From Rhizobium sp. CCGE531 (GTDB lineage Bacteria; Pseudomonadota; Alphaproteobacteria; Rhizobiales; Rhizobiaceae), in assembly GCF_003627795.1 (NCBI RefSeq), contig NZ_CP032685.1:1116001-1180000 (forward strand): 64,000 nucleotides of DNA, written 5' to 3'. Under the pieces are notes generated by a model that saw nothing but the letters and a program-made list of their open reading frames with translations, was not told the DNA's origin and searched no databases. This document shows positions 26,767 to 36,252 of the stretch, in pieces. Made by a program: the position numbers and the translations under genes. Position 1 is the stretch's first letter. Each line of letters opens with the position of its first letter.

Positions 26767-28047
26767 TCAGGCGCGCAGTGCCGCCGCCGGGCTGGAGCGC
26801 AAGGCACTGAATGCGGGCACGATCGATATGATCGCCGCGACGGCCGCGAAGCCGCCGACAAGCCATAGATCGTCGAAGGAAAAGCCGACGGGCAGACGCA
26901 CGGCTGTCGATGCCGCAAGCCGCGCCGAGATCACCAATGCCGCGATATAGCCGAGCGCAATGCCAAGTGCGATGCCGGCAGCGAATAGGACGAAAAGCTC
27001 GCCCCAGACAAGCGCGACGATCGATCGGACGGGCGTGCCAAGCGCCCGCAAGGCGCCGATCTGCCGGCGCCGCGAACCGACATGCATGATAGTCACCAGC
27101 ACGATTGCGGCAATGACGATTGCCTGCGTGCCGAGCGCGATCGCCAAGAGAAGACTGCGGGCATCGCCGAGCGTCGCATAGAGCCTGGTCAGCACTTCCG
27201 CCGGAAAGACGCCGAGCGTCGTGCCGCTGCGATATTCCTGCCGCAGGCGGTAGGCATCGGCAATCGTCTTCGGCTTGACGAGAACGGCCGGAATGCCGGG
27301 GGTGTGCGCGTCGAAATGCTCATCAAGCGGCGCGTCGGCATCGACATGGCCATGCTCGTGTCCATGACCTTCGGCATGCTCGTGCGGCTCTACGCCATGC
27401 GTATCGGCCTCGTCGCCATCATGGTCGTGATGGTCGCCCTCGTCATGCATGCCGTGCAATTGCCAGACGGCGCGGATCGGCACGAGGATCGCCCGGTCCC
27501 ATGCGGTACCCGTCGGCGCCATGCGGCCGGTAACCTTATAGGCAATGGCCGTATGGGTTTCGCCGCCGGTCTCCGCCGTGCCATGCATAGGCTTGATCTC
27601 AGCACCTGTCGACAAGGCGACATCGGAGCCGACCACCGCTTCGCCGAGGCGCGAAAACATCGCGCCCTGCGACAGTGATGGCGAAAGGGAGGAGATGAGG
27701 CCGGTCGTTGTGCCGACGATTGGATGTCCGTAGGCGGAATCGCCAAAGCCGACGGGTGCCGCCAGTTCGACGCGGGGATCGTTGGCAAGGCGGGAAAGGA
27801 CGGCACCCTCCATCAGCGGCAGCGGCGCCGGCTGCAGGAAGACGGCTGAAAGTGCCAGCTGGGTTTCGCTGCCGGCGGCTCCGACAAGCAGATCGAATTT
27901 CTCGGCGGCTCGCGCGCTGCCGAGCCGGACGGCCCGTTCCTGTAGCGTCACGGTGACGCTCAAGGCGACAGACAAGGCAATCAGCACGACGACGGCCAGC
28001 GCTCCGCTCCAGAAACGACGCAGGTCGGCAAGGATGAAAGCGATCAT
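26767..28047 (-). CDS. MacB/FtsX-type ABC permease with His-rich periplasmic loop
   Basis: A 426-residue FtsX-like permease: an N-terminal TM (ALAVVVLIALSVALSVTVTL), a large periplasmic domain, then three C-terminal TMs (from LLLAIALGTQAIVIAAIVLV on). The periplasmic domain holds a run rich in His, Asp and Glu at about residues 197-248 (for example DEGDHHDHDGDEADTHG and HAEGHGHEHGHVDAD), a probable divalent-metal binding segment. GSRRRQIGALRALGTP is the typical cytoplasmic loop. Its start overlaps the ATPase stop by ATGA. The His-rich loop suggests a metal-related substrate or metal sensing; this is inference. Confidence 0.78.
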   Translation of the reverse strand: MIAFILADLRRFWSGALAVVVLIALSVALSVTVTLQERAVRLGSARAAEKFDLLVGAAGSETQLALSAVFLQPAPLPLMEGAVLSRLANDPRVELAAPVGFGDSAYGHPIVGTTTGLISSLSPSLSQGAMFSRLGEAVVGSDVALSTGAEIKPMHGTAETGGETHTAIAYKVTGRMAPTGTAWDRAILVPIRAVWQLHGMHDEGDHHDHDGDEADTHGVEPHEHAEGHGHEHGHVDADAPLDEHFDAHTPGIPAVLVKPKTIADAYRLRQEYRSGTTLGVFPAEVLTRLYATLGDARSLLLAIALGTQAIVIAAIVLVTIMHVGSRRRQIGALRALGTPVRSIVALVWGELFVLFAAGIALGIALGYIAALVISARLAASTAVRLPVGFSFDDLWLVGGFAAVAAIISIVPAFSALRSSPAAALRA

Positions 28048-28730
28048 TGCGCGGCGACCTCTTGGCTGTCTTCCTCGATACGCCCGCTCGCGAGGTTGAT
28101 GCGGCGGCCGAGACGCGCGGCAAGCGCCGCGTCATGCGTCACGACGATAAGCGTCGTCCCCTCTTCGGCTGAAAGCTGCAGCAGCAGTTCCGCAACCTCC
28201 TTGCCGGCTTGCCGGTCGAGGCTGGCGGTCGGCTCATCGGCAACGACGACGCCCGGACGCGATAAAAGTGCGCGAGCAACCGCAACGCGCTGCATCTCGC
28301 CGCGCGACAAGGTTTCGATCTTCTGCCGCGGGCGGGTAATACCGGTCGCCGACAGCAGGTGAAGCGCGCGCTCCCGCTCGTCGGGCGCGAGACGCCGCGC
28401 CAGCTTGACCGGAAGTACGACATTTTCGAAGGCGGACAGGCCGGGAAACAGATGGAAGTCCTGCATGACAAGGCCGATATTACGCGCGCGAAACGCATCG
28501 CGCCTTCCGGAGGAAAGACGCGTGATCTCCGTACCGCTCCACGACACGCGACCATCCGTGACATGTTCCAGTCCGGTAATGGCATTGACGAACGTACTTT
28601 TGCCGGAACCGGACGCACCGGTGATCGCAAGGCGACCGCCGGCCGGCAGATGAAATCGATCTATGGCGAGAACCGGCGCGGCCAGACCCGGGAAATGCAT
28701 CTTCAGGCCGGAAACATCGAGTGCGAGCAT
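28044..28730 (-). CDS. ABC transporter ATP-binding protein (MacB/LolD type)
   Basis: A 228-residue ATPase: Walker A GASGSGKST, a Q-loop around LVMQDFHLFPGLSAFENV, signature LSRGEMQRVAVARALL (Arg replaces the first Gly of LSGGE), Walker B GVVVADEPTASLD and H-loop VVTHDAALA. An open frame extends to 28805, but ATG 28730 follows the upstream gene's stop by 5 bp and is the natural start. It pairs with the FtsX-type permease. Confidence 0.85.
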   Translation of the reverse strand: MLALDVSGLKMHFPGLAAPVLAIDRFHLPAGGRLAITGASGSGKSTFVNAITGLEHVTDGRVSWSGTEITRLSSGRRDAFRARNIGLVMQDFHLFPGLSAFENVVLPVKLARRLAPDERERALHLLSATGITRPRQKIETLSRGEMQRVAVARALLSRPGVVVADEPTASLDRQAGKEVAELLLQLSAEEGTTLIVVTHDAALAARLGRRINLASGRIEEDSQEVAAQ

Positions 28731-28735
28731 AGGGA

Positions 28736-29212
28736 TCAAACGGTCCTGAATGACGCGTCCCGGAGACGCAGCTGGCTGATGAAACCTGTTTCCGGATCCG
28801 TCCACGAGCCGAATTCCAGCACGCCGCGCGCCATGATCGGCGCATTGTACTGCACGAATGTCTGCTTGGACGAGAGATAGACGACGACGATATTGTCAGG
28901 CCAATCGGCATCGGAAGAGCAGAACGGGCAAAGCGACATCGGAATTTCCGTCAGGACGAAGAAGGCGGCCTCCGCCTTCAATGGCGGCGCCATGAAGCCA
29001 TTGACGGCGACATCCTTGCCGCTCAATTGCTTCACCTTATCGGAAAATTCGAGACCGAGCGGACCGAAGCTCTTGTAGAGCTCACCGAAGCCAAGCCTTT
29101 CCCCAGCGTTCGCGCGCATGGCAACGCCCATCATCGGCAGCATGGCGGCGGCCGCGAGCAATGTCCGGCGGTTGATGACAACGGTCTGGTCCCGAGGCAT
29201 GAGAACCCTCAT
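28736..29212 (-). CDS. Secreted CPFC-motif protein (DUF3299-like)
   Basis: A 158-residue protein with a signal segment INRRTLLAAAAMLPMMGVAMRANA that contains twin Arg and could be Tat-directed. The mature part has the strand pattern of DUF3299 proteins: KQLSGKDVAVNGFMAPPL, then MSLCPFCSSDADWP with a CxxC pair, then VNVY-like strands ending GVLEFGS. It is the first gene of a three-gene unit with the MacB-type ATPase and the His-rich permease. CxxC plus the His-rich partner points to metal or redox handling in the periplasm. Family identity is moderate. Confidence 0.6.
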   Translation of the reverse strand: MRVLMPRDQTVVINRRTLLAAAAMLPMMGVAMRANAGERLGFGELYKSFGPLGLEFSDKVKQLSGKDVAVNGFMAPPLKAEAAFFVLTEIPMSLCPFCSSDADWPDNIVVVYLSSKQTFVQYNAPIMARGVLEFGSWTDPETGFISQLRLRDASFRTV

Positions 29213-29222
29213 GAAAGATGGA

Positions 29223-29251
29223 GGGACAGGCGACCAGAAGCCGCCTGTCCC
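29223..29251 (-). terminator. Hairpin terminator after the alkaline phosphatase gene
   Basis: A perfect 10-bp inverted repeat GGGACAGGCG/CGCCTGTCCC with a 9-nt loop, 22 bp after the phosphatase stop. On the minus strand it is followed by a loosely T-rich TCCATCTTTC. It would end the phosphatase message just before the CPFC-protein gene, though it may also act as a cis element for that gene. Confidence 0.55.
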
Positions 29252-29273
29252 AAATCACGGATATGAACAGGTT

Positions 29274-31028
29274 TTACATCTTTTCAGAGCCAAGAGCGAA
29301 GGCATCGACCAGCACGTGGTAGACATCGCTCTGTTCCATATAGCCACGGAAACCTTCGGCTCCCGGGCCGGCTGCCTGTAGCACGACGTCGTCGACAGCA
29401 TGGACGCCGCTGTCCTCGTCCTTCGGAAGATTGCCCTGCACGAAGACGGCGCCAGGCACGTCCTTGTAGGCTTCGTTGGCAACATATTCCTTCTTCTCGT
29501 TCTGGATCGCCGGAACGAAGGGACCGTCGAGCTTCGGACGGAAGGTCTCGTAGTGGTCCGGACCGTTGTTGGCAGCCATGAACAGGCGGCGCGAAACGTC
29601 GACGCGGTCCGGATAGCCGTCGCCATTCTTGTCTTCATAGTTCGGGAAGCCGGCGGCGGCATAAGTGCCGACCTTCTCGCGCATTTCCGTGCCCGGCTTG
29701 TCGTCGTCGACGGTGCCGATGATCGAGACGCCATGCGTGTGGTCGCCGGTGACGACGATCAGCGTATCCGGATTCTTGGCCTGGAATTCGCGGGCAACGG
29801 CAACGGCCTTGTCGAACTCGATGGTTTCGACCAGAGCGCGATCCCAATCGAGCGGATGGCTCATCTTGTCGATCGACGCGCCCTCGACCATCAGGAAGAA
29901 GCCTTCCGGATTCTTGGAAAGCTTGTCGAGCGCGACCTTGGTCATATCGACCAGGCCCGGCTGGTTCGGGAACTTGTCGACCGTGCCCTTCTTGAGGAAT
30001 TCGCGGTCGAGCGTGACGTCGAGGTTGCCGGTGTGGAACAGGCCGAGCAGCTTGTCCTGGTTGGAGCCAGTCGCCGTCGCCAGTTCGTTCTTGTCGGTTG
30101 CAACGGCATAGCCGGCATCCTTGAAGAGCGCGATGTAGTCCTTGTCATCCTTGCGCTTCGAGCCCGGCACGCTCTTGGCCAGGAAATAGGCCGAGCCGCC
30201 GCCGAGCAGCACGTCCGGCTTGACGCCGTACAGCATGCCGACGATATCGGCCTTGTCGCCGCGCTTGCGCGTGTGGGACACGAGTGCTGCCGGCGTCGCA
30301 TCCTCGACCTCGGCCGTGGTCACGATGCCGAGCGACTTCTTGCCGGTGCGGCGCAGCGCTTCACCGATCGTTTCGACCTTGGGATCGTCGAGGCTCGCCG
30401 GCGTACGGTCGGCATAGACGCCGAGCGCGTTCACGGCGGACTTGTGGCCGGTCATATAGGCCGACATGGTGTTGGCGCTGTCGGTGGCAATCGCCGACGT
30501 CGAGGACGTGCCGATGAAGGCGACCGGCGGAATGTCGTCCATGGCGAGACGGCCGTTGGCCTTGCCTTCGGTCATGCCCTTGGACATGATGCGGGCACCC
30601 GTGCGATGTGCGACCGAGAGACCGTCGCCGAGCAGGAAGATGATGTTCTTGGCCTTCGGCGTGGCCGAGGTGCCATAGACATCCCAGTTAACGGACTTCT
30701 TCTCGTCGCCGGCCGATACTTCGACCTTGTACTGGCCGGTCTTTGCAAGCTTGACGCCACGCAGGATCAGGGCCGATCCGAGAACCTTGTCCTCGGCACC
30801 CTTTTCCTCCGCGACAAAATCGGCGGCCTTACCGAAAACGGCCTCATAGCTTTCGCCGTTGACCGTGACCTTGACGTCTTCCGGCTTGACGACCTTGCTG
30901 AATTCCACCTTGAAATCGAATGGCGAGCCGGCAAGTACCGTCGCCCGGTCCAACGGATAGACCGTCGCTGCGTGTGCTGCACCGGACAATACGGTCGCAC
31001 ACATCATGGAGAGAACAAGTTTACGCAT
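29274..31028 (-). CDS. Alkaline phosphatase (PhoA superfamily)
   Basis: A 584-residue secreted phosphatase. Signal peptide MRKLVLSMMCATVLSGAAHA; an extra N-terminal beta domain of about 110 residues (VYPLDRATVLAGSPFDFKVEF); then the catalytic domain with the metal site IIFLLGDGLSVAHRTGARIM, nucleophile Ser in ATDSANTMSAYMTG, SHPLDWDRALVETIEFDKAV, and VTGDHTHGVSI. The frame is open to 31067, but ATG 31028 follows GGGGGTATGAA and gives a clean signal peptide. It would hydrolyse phosphomonoesters in the periplasm, with Zn and Mg as expected cofactors. A single PhoB-like half-site (ATGACA, 31081-31086) lies upstream, too little to call a Pho box. Confidence 0.85.
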   Translation of the reverse strand: MRKLVLSMMCATVLSGAAHAATVYPLDRATVLAGSPFDFKVEFSKVVKPEDVKVTVNGESYEAVFGKAADFVAEEKGAEDKVLGSALILRGVKLAKTGQYKVEVSAGDEKKSVNWDVYGTSATPKAKNIIFLLGDGLSVAHRTGARIMSKGMTEGKANGRLAMDDIPPVAFIGTSSTSAIATDSANTMSAYMTGHKSAVNALGVYADRTPASLDDPKVETIGEALRRTGKKSLGIVTTAEVEDATPAALVSHTRKRGDKADIVGMLYGVKPDVLLGGGSAYFLAKSVPGSKRKDDKDYIALFKDAGYAVATDKNELATATGSNQDKLLGLFHTGNLDVTLDREFLKKGTVDKFPNQPGLVDMTKVALDKLSKNPEGFFLMVEGASIDKMSHPLDWDRALVETIEFDKAVAVAREFQAKNPDTLIVVTGDHTHGVSIIGTVDDDKPGTEMREKVGTYAAAGFPNYEDKNGDGYPDRVDVSRRLFMAANNGPDHYETFRPKLDGPFVPAIQNEKKEYVANEAYKDVPGAVFVQGNLPKDEDSGVHAVDDVVLQAAGPGAEGFRGYMEQSDVYHVLVDAFALGSEKM

Positions 31029-31229
31029 TTCATACCCCCTGCGTCGTGGTTGCTTCCCTCTCCTCACTTATAAAAGCCACATGACAATCATGTAAAAAAG
31101 AGTCGACTTTCTGCAACCGGAAATTCCGAAGGGGAAATCGCTAAGGAAGCCTGATTGTATGCGTCGCATCTAAAAGACCGGCCGGACGGCCTGAATGCCG
31201 GGACCATCGCCACAGGGACACGCAATTCG

Positions 31230-31862
31230 CTATGGCTTCGCGCGATCGGGATGCGCCGCCTGAAAGGCCGGCAATTGAGTGCATCTGCCATCGATTTCGA
31301 CGATACGCTTGAGATCGGTCAAGTCCATGCCCCAACGGCGGGCATTGTAGACCTGCGGCACAAGGCAGATATCCGCCATGGTCGGCGTGTCGCCAAAACT
31401 GAAGCCGCCATCGAACTTGCTCAACATGACTTCGAGCTTGCGAAGACCGCCGGCAATGAAATGCCTCATCCACTCCTCGCGGGCATCGGCTCTATCCGTG
31501 ATGGTCATGAAATGGGCCGCAACATGCGTGTTGCAGATGGGATGGATATCCATGGCGATCGCATAGGCGAGCGCGCGCACATGCTGGCGGCCCGCGCTAT
31601 CCGGCGGCATCAATCCGCTCTCCGGCCGAAGCTCGGCCAGATATTCGATGATGGAAAGCGATTGCGTCAGAATTTCTCCGTCGATCGTGAGCGTCGGCAC
31701 GAAGCCTTGCGGATTGAGCGCCAGGTAATCGGAACTATTCTGTTCACCTTCGAGCAGATTGATGGGCACGCGCCTGTAAGCGATCCCGAGCATGTTGAGC
31801 GCGATGCGGACGCGGTAGCTCGCGGACGAACGCCAGTAATCGTAGAGAACGACGTCGCTCAT
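31230..31862 (-). CDS. maiA: Maleylacetoacetate isomerase
   Basis: A 210-residue zeta-class GST-fold enzyme. The N-terminal thioredoxin-like domain has the zeta signature WRSSASYRVRIALN, with active-site Ser/Ser, then NPQGFVPTL and LTQSLSIIEYL; the C-terminal helical domain ends in PTMADICLVPQVYNARRWGMDL. It isomerises maleylacetoacetate to fumarylacetoacetate with glutathione. Its start overlaps the fumarylacetoacetase stop by ATGA, and it is the last gene of the homogentisate operon. Confidence 0.93.
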   Translation of the reverse strand: MSDVVLYDYWRSSASYRVRIALNMLGIAYRRVPINLLEGEQNSSDYLALNPQGFVPTLTIDGEILTQSLSIIEYLAELRPESGLMPPDSAGRQHVRALAYAIAMDIHPICNTHVAAHFMTITDRADAREEWMRHFIAGGLRKLEVMLSKFDGGFSFGDTPTMADICLVPQVYNARRWGMDLTDLKRIVEIDGRCTQLPAFQAAHPDRAKP

Positions 31863-32884
31863 CGCGGCTGAGCCCCCAAGTATCTTTCGACGGTCTGTTC
31901 GATCGCCCCGAAGATGGAGTGCCCGGTACGGTCCCGCATCTCGATACGGACCTGATCGCCGAAACGCAGGAACTGCGTCTTCGGCGATCCGGTTTCGATC
32001 GTCTCGATCATGCGGATCTCCGCGATGCAGGAATAGCCATCGCCACCATTCTCGATCGGCTTGCCCGGCCCGCCATCGAGCTTGTTGGATACCGTTCCCG
32101 AGCCGATGATCGTGCCGGCGACGAGGCTGCGGGTTTTGGCCGCGTGAGCAATCAGTTCGCCGAAATCGAAGGTCATGTCGACACCGGCATTCGCCTTGCC
32201 GAACAGCTTGTTGTTCAGCGTCACGAGGAGCGGCAGATGCAGCTTGCCGCCATCCCAAGCCTCGCCGAGTTCATCGGGCGTGACCGCGACCGGCGAGAAC
32301 GCCGATGCCGGCTTGGACTGGAAGAAGCCGAAGCCCTTTGCCAGCTCCTGCGGGATCAGCCCGCGCAGCGACACGTCATTGACGAGCATCACCAGCTGGA
32401 TGGCCTGCCGCGCCATGTCCGGACTGGCACCCATGGGAACGTCGCCGACCACGACGGCGATCTCGCCTTCCATGTCGATACCATAGGCCTCGTCCGCGGC
32501 GACGATCGGATCGCGCGGCGCCAGAAAGCCGTCCGATCCGCCTTGATACATCAGCGGATCGACCCAGAAGCTTGCCGGCATCTCGGCATCCCGCGCCTTG
32601 CGCACCAGTTCCACATGGTTGACGTAGGCCGAGCCGTCGGCCCATTGATAGGCGCGCGGCAGCGGCGAGGCGGCATCATGTTCGTGAAATCGCATCGTCG
32701 GCTGCGCACCGGTCTCGATCCCCTCCGCGATCAGGGCAAGCCGGGGGGCCACATGTTCCCAATCGTCGAGGGCCGCCTGCAGGCTGCGGGCGATATGGCC
32801 GACCTCGGAGCAGCGGGTGAGATCACGCGAGACGACGACAAGCCGGCCGTCTCTGGTGGAGTCCTTCAAAGTCGCAAGCTTCAT
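31859..32884 (-). CDS. Fumarylacetoacetase-family hydrolase
   Basis: A 341-residue FAH-fold protein. The metal-binding region is visible in MEGEIAVVVGDVPMG, with LVMLVNDVSLRGLIPQELAKGFGFFQSKPASAFSPVAVTPDELG and GSGTVSNKLDGGPGKPIENGG. It is shorter than the mammalian enzyme of about 420 residues, as is common for the bacterial form. It cleaves fumarylacetoacetate to fumarate and acetoacetate, the last step of the pathway. It sits between hmgA (34 bp away) and maiA. Confidence 0.88.
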   Translation of the reverse strand: MKLATLKDSTRDGRLVVVSRDLTRCSEVGHIARSLQAALDDWEHVAPRLALIAEGIETGAQPTMRFHEHDAASPLPRAYQWADGSAYVNHVELVRKARDAEMPASFWVDPLMYQGGSDGFLAPRDPIVAADEAYGIDMEGEIAVVVGDVPMGASPDMARQAIQLVMLVNDVSLRGLIPQELAKGFGFFQSKPASAFSPVAVTPDELGEAWDGGKLHLPLLVTLNNKLFGKANAGVDMTFDFGELIAHAAKTRSLVAGTIIGSGTVSNKLDGGPGKPIENGGDGYSCIAEIRMIETIETGSPKTQFLRFGDQVRIEMRDRTGHSIFGAIEQTVERYLGAQPR

Positions 32885-32918
32885 ATCTAGGCTCCGATGT
32901 CAGAAAATATGCGGACGA

Positions 32919-34280
32919 TCACTTGATGCCGGGTGTTCCATCAAAGCGGCGCTCGAGACCATCCCAGCATTCCAGATAGTCATCCTGCAGCGTTTCCAGC
33001 TCTGCCGCATATTTCGTCAGTTGCTGCGGGAAGCGGGTCTCGAACATGAAGGCCATGGTCTGATCCAGCTTCACCGGCTTCAGCTCGGAATTGGACGCCT
33101 TTTCGAAGCCGGAGGCATCCGGTCCATGCGGCAGCATCATGTTATGCAGGCTGATGCCTCCCGGCACGAAGCCCTTTTCCTTCGCATCATACTGGCCGTG
33201 GATCAGGCCCATGAATTCGCTCATGATGTTGCGATGATACCAGGGCGGGCGGAACGTATGTTCAGCCACCAGCCAGCGCGGCGGGAAGATGACGAAATCG
33301 ACATTCGCCGTGCCGGCACTTTCGGTCGGCGCCGTCAGCACCGTGAAGATCGACGGATCGGGATGGTCAAAGAGGATGGCGCCGACCGGGGAGAATGTCC
33401 GCAAATCGTATTTGTACGGGATGTAGTTGCCATGCCAGGCGACAACGTCGAGAGGCGAATGGCCGATCTCCGTGACATAGAACTTGCCGCACCATTTGAC
33501 ATGCACGCGGCAAGGCGTTTCCTTGTCCTCGAAGGCGGCGACGGGCGTCTTGAAATCGCGCGGATTGGCGAGGCAGTTTGCGCCGATCGGCCCGCGTTCA
33601 GGCAGCGTGAATTTCGCGCCATAATTCTCGCAGACATAGCCGCGCCAGACCTCCTCCTCGCCCTTGCGCGTCACCTTGAACATCATGCCGCGCGGGATGA
33701 CGCATATTTCCAGGGGCTCGACATCCATGATGCCCATTTCGGTAAACACACGGATGGTGCCGACCTGGGGAACGACCAGCAGTTCGCCATCAGCATCGAA
33801 GAAGTAGTCGTCGACCATATCCTCGTTGAAGACATAGGCATGGGCGGCCATGCCGGTCTGGGTCAGCACATCGCCACCGGCTGTGATCGTGCGGATCCCT
33901 TCGAGAAAATTCAGCCGCTCGGTCGGCGCCGGCAGCGGATCCCAGCGGAGTTGGCCGAGCGGAAGCGAATGATCATCCAGGCAGGGTGCTGATTTCCAGA
34001 ACGGATAAGAGGCGTTGGAAAAGCGGCGGGTGTGGCGCACGCTCGGGCGGATGCGATAGAGCCAGGACCGTTCATTCGTTCCGCGCGGCGCCGTGAAGGG
34101 CGAGCCGGAAAGCTGCTCGGCATAAAGACCGTAATTGCATTTCTGCGGGCTGTTCTGGCCCTGCGGCAGAGCACCGGGAAGCGCTTCCGTTTCGAAGTCA
34201 TTGCCGAAGCCGGGCATGTATTGCAGCGTCTCCGCGACCGCGGCCTGATTGTCGGAAGCCTTGGATATCGTCTGGTCCAT
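32919..34280 (-). CDS. hmgA: Homogentisate 1,2-dioxygenase
   Basis: A 453-residue enzyme of usual length. Recognisable blocks: [19 protein letters not shown] at the N-terminus, [53 protein letters not shown], and the Fe-binding region [27 protein letters not shown] with its His and Glu ligands. It opens the homogentisate ring to maleylacetoacetate. It lies 60 bp after hppD in the same direction. Confidence 0.95.
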   Translation of the reverse strand: MDQTISKASDNQAAVAETLQYMPGFGNDFETEALPGALPQGQNSPQKCNYGLYAEQLSGSPFTAPRGTNERSWLYRIRPSVRHTRRFSNASYPFWKSAPCLDDHSLPLGQLRWDPLPAPTERLNFLEGIRTITAGGDVLTQTGMAAHAYVFNEDMVDDYFFDADGELLVVPQVGTIRVFTEMGIMDVEPLEICVIPRGMMFKVTRKGEEEVWRGYVCENYGAKFTLPERGPIGANCLANPRDFKTPVAAFEDKETPCRVHVKWCGKFYVTEIGHSPLDVVAWHGNYIPYKYDLRTFSPVGAILFDHPDPSIFTVLTAPTESAGTANVDFVIFPPRWLVAEHTFRPPWYHRNIMSEFMGLIHGQYDAKEKGFVPGGISLHNMMLPHGPDASGFEKASNSELKPVKLDQTMAFMFETRFPQQLTKYAAELETLQDDYLECWDGLERRFDGTPGIK

Positions 34281-34340
34281 CGCTCAATTCCTCCCGAAAA
34301 CTGAAGGTGACCCGGCGCCGAGCACCGGGTCACCTGAAGA

Positions 34341-35450
34341 TCATTCGGCCGCCGTGCCGATGACGCCGCGCTTGATCTGATCGGCCTCGATCGACTCGAA
34401 GAGCGCGCGGAAATTGCCCTCCCCGAAACCTTCGTCACCCTTGCGCTGGATGAACTCGAAGAAAATCGGGCCGATGACGGTCTTGGAGAAGATCTGCAGC
34501 AGGATCTTCGTCACGCCGCCATTCACGACGCCTTCGCCGTCGATCAGGATACCATGTTTTTTCATGCGCTCGATGGGTTCTTCGTGACCGTTCACGCGCG
34601 CATAGGACATGTCGTAATAGGTCTCAGGAGGACCGGGCATGAAGCGCAGGCCGTTGTCGGCAAGCGTATCGGTCGCCTGGTAGATATCATCCGTTCCGAC
34701 GGCGATGTGCTGGATGCCCTCGCCCTTGTACTTCTTCAGGAACTCCTCGATCTGGCTGGTATCGTCCTTCGATTCATTCAGCGGAATGCGGATCTTGCCG
34801 CAGGGCGAGGTAATCGCCCGGCTCACCAGTCCGGTGATGCGGCCATCGATATCGAAGAAATGGATCTGCTTGAAATTGAACAGGTCGCGATAGAAGTCCC
34901 ACCATTTGTCCATGTTGCCGCGGAAGACATTGTGGGTCAGATGGTCGAGATAATAGAAGCCGACGCCCTCGGGATTGGGATTGGCTTCGCCGATCCAATC
35001 GAATTCGGCATCGTAGGCCGAACCCTTATTGCCGTAGGTCTCGACGAAATAGAGCAGCGAACCGCCGATGCCGACGATTGCCGGGACATCGAGCGCCTTG
35101 TCATTCCCTTCGTAGGGAACCGCACCCTTCGAGACGGCATGGTCGAAGGCGTGCTTGGCGTCGACCACGCGCCAGGCCATCGACGGCGCCGCCGGGCCAT
35201 GATCGGCGATGAAGCGGGCGGCGTGGCTGCCGGGCTCAGCGTTCAGGATGTAGTTGATGTCACCCTGGCGCCAGACGGTGATGTTCTTTGTCTTGTGCTT
35301 GGCGATCGCGACATAGCCCATGCGGGTGAAGAGCTCGCGCAGTTTCTCCGGCTCGGGATGGGCGAATTCGACGAATTCGAAGCCGTCGGTGCCGGCCGGA
35401 TTGTCGGCGGTGATTTCGGACGGCGGCGCATCATGCGGAAAAGGACCCAT
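34341..35450 (-). CDS. hppD: 4-Hydroxyphenylpyruvate dioxygenase
   Basis: A 369-residue non-haem iron enzyme with two vicinal-oxygen-chelate halves. The catalytic C-terminal half has LDHLTHNVFRGNMDKWWDFY, GEGIQHIAVGTDDIYQ and GGVTKILLQIFSKTVIGPIFFEFIQRKGDEGFGEGNF, containing the His/His/Glu iron ligands. The frame is open far upstream, but ATG 35450 has GGAGGAGAAA just ahead. It converts 4-hydroxyphenylpyruvate to homogentisate and starts the hppD-hmgA-FAH-maiA operon. The divergent Lrp regulator is its probable controller. Confidence 0.95.
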   Translation of the reverse strand: MGPFPHDAPPSEITADNPAGTDGFEFVEFAHPEPEKLRELFTRMGYVAIAKHKTKNITVWRQGDINYILNAEPGSHAARFIADHGPAAPSMAWRVVDAKHAFDHAVSKGAVPYEGNDKALDVPAIVGIGGSLLYFVETYGNKGSAYDAEFDWIGEANPNPEGVGFYYLDHLTHNVFRGNMDKWWDFYRDLFNFKQIHFFDIDGRITGLVSRAITSPCGKIRIPLNESKDDTSQIEEFLKKYKGEGIQHIAVGTDDIYQATDTLADNGLRFMPGPPETYYDMSYARVNGHEEPIERMKKHGILIDGEGVVNGGVTKILLQIFSKTVIGPIFFEFIQRKGDEGFGEGNFRALFESIEADQIKRGVIGTAAE

Positions 35451-35470
35451 TTTCTCCTCCTCAGAGACGG

Positions 35471-35490
35471 TACTTTGACTATGCAAAGTA
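35471..35490. promoter_or_regulatory. Inverted repeat between hppD and the Lrp gene
   Basis: TACTTTG-ACTATG-CAAAGTA, 7-bp perfect arms with a 6-bp spacer, 20 bp upstream of the hppD start. A further GCAAAGTGCTTGC half-match follows at about 35504-35516. Lrp-type proteins bind such repeated A/T-flanked sites, so this is a candidate operator for the divergent regulator. Confidence 0.5.
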
Positions 35491-35579
35491 TGGTCCAAAA
35501 CACGCGCAAAGTGCTTGCATTCTCCCTGTAAAATGAAAATATTATACACGATCCGTGAGTATTTTGAAAGTTTTACGCA

Positions 35580-36080
35580 ATGGATGAGCCGCTCGACAAA
35601 TTGGACCTTCGTCTTCTCGAGGAACTGCAGAAAGATGGCAGGTTGACGAACAACGAGCTGGGCGAACGCATCGCGCTTTCCCCCTCGCAGTGCTCGCGAA
35701 GGCGCACCAGGCTGGAGGCGGAGGGCTATATTCGCGGCTATCAGGCCAATCTCGACCGCCAGAAGCTGGGCCTGGACATGCTGGTGGTCATTTCGGTGAC
35801 GCTTGCCACGCATAACCGGGACAATGCCCGCCGGTTTTCGCAGCTGATCAACGGGCTGCCGGAAGTGTTGGAAGCCTATGCGCTGACAGGTGAAATGGAT
35901 TATCACCTGAAGGTCGCGACCCGTGGGCTCGCCGGTCTCTCCAGGTTCGTCAACGACGTGCTGTTGCCGCACGAATCGGTGCAGCATGTGAAGACCTCCA
36001 TCGTTCTCGATACGCTCAAGACCTTCGAAGGATTTCCGGTGCCCGTCTCGCAGAGCTGGCATGGCGACGGCACTCGATGA
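35580..36080 (+). CDS. Lrp/AsnC-family regulator of tyrosine degradation
   Basis: A 166-residue Lrp protein: N-terminal HTH (LDLRLLEELQKDGRLTNNELGERIALSPSQCSRRRTRLEAEGYI) and C-terminal RAM domain (VISVTLATHNRDNARRFSQLINGLPEVLEAYALTGEMDYHLKVATRG). Divergent from hppD across a 129-bp gap carrying an inverted repeat, hence the probable local regulator. The effector may be an aromatic amino or keto acid. A weak GAAAG precedes ATG 35580. Confidence 0.88.
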   Translation: MDEPLDKLDLRLLEELQKDGRLTNNELGERIALSPSQCSRRRTRLEAEGYIRGYQANLDRQKLGLDMLVVISVTLATHNRDNARRFSQLINGLPEVLEAYALTGEMDYHLKVATRGLAGLSRFVNDVLLPHESVQHVKTSIVLDTLKTFEGFPVPVSQSWHGDGTR

Positions 36081-36252
36081 CGATAAACCTACCGCCCTGC
36101 CCGAATGCCCAGAGCGCCATTCGGGCGTCTGTGCATAAAGCTGTGACTAGAGTGGCCTATCAAGAACTGAGGACGAGTGAAGGAGTTGCTTTCAGGGTAT
36201 GCTCCCTTTCCAATCATTCGGAAGAATACATCCTTAGCGAGGACAGGCTTGC

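Noticed and set aside
31075..31105. Pho box upstream of the alkaline phosphatase gene
   Set aside because: Only one ATGACA half-site is present; the second at the required 11-bp spacing is missing.
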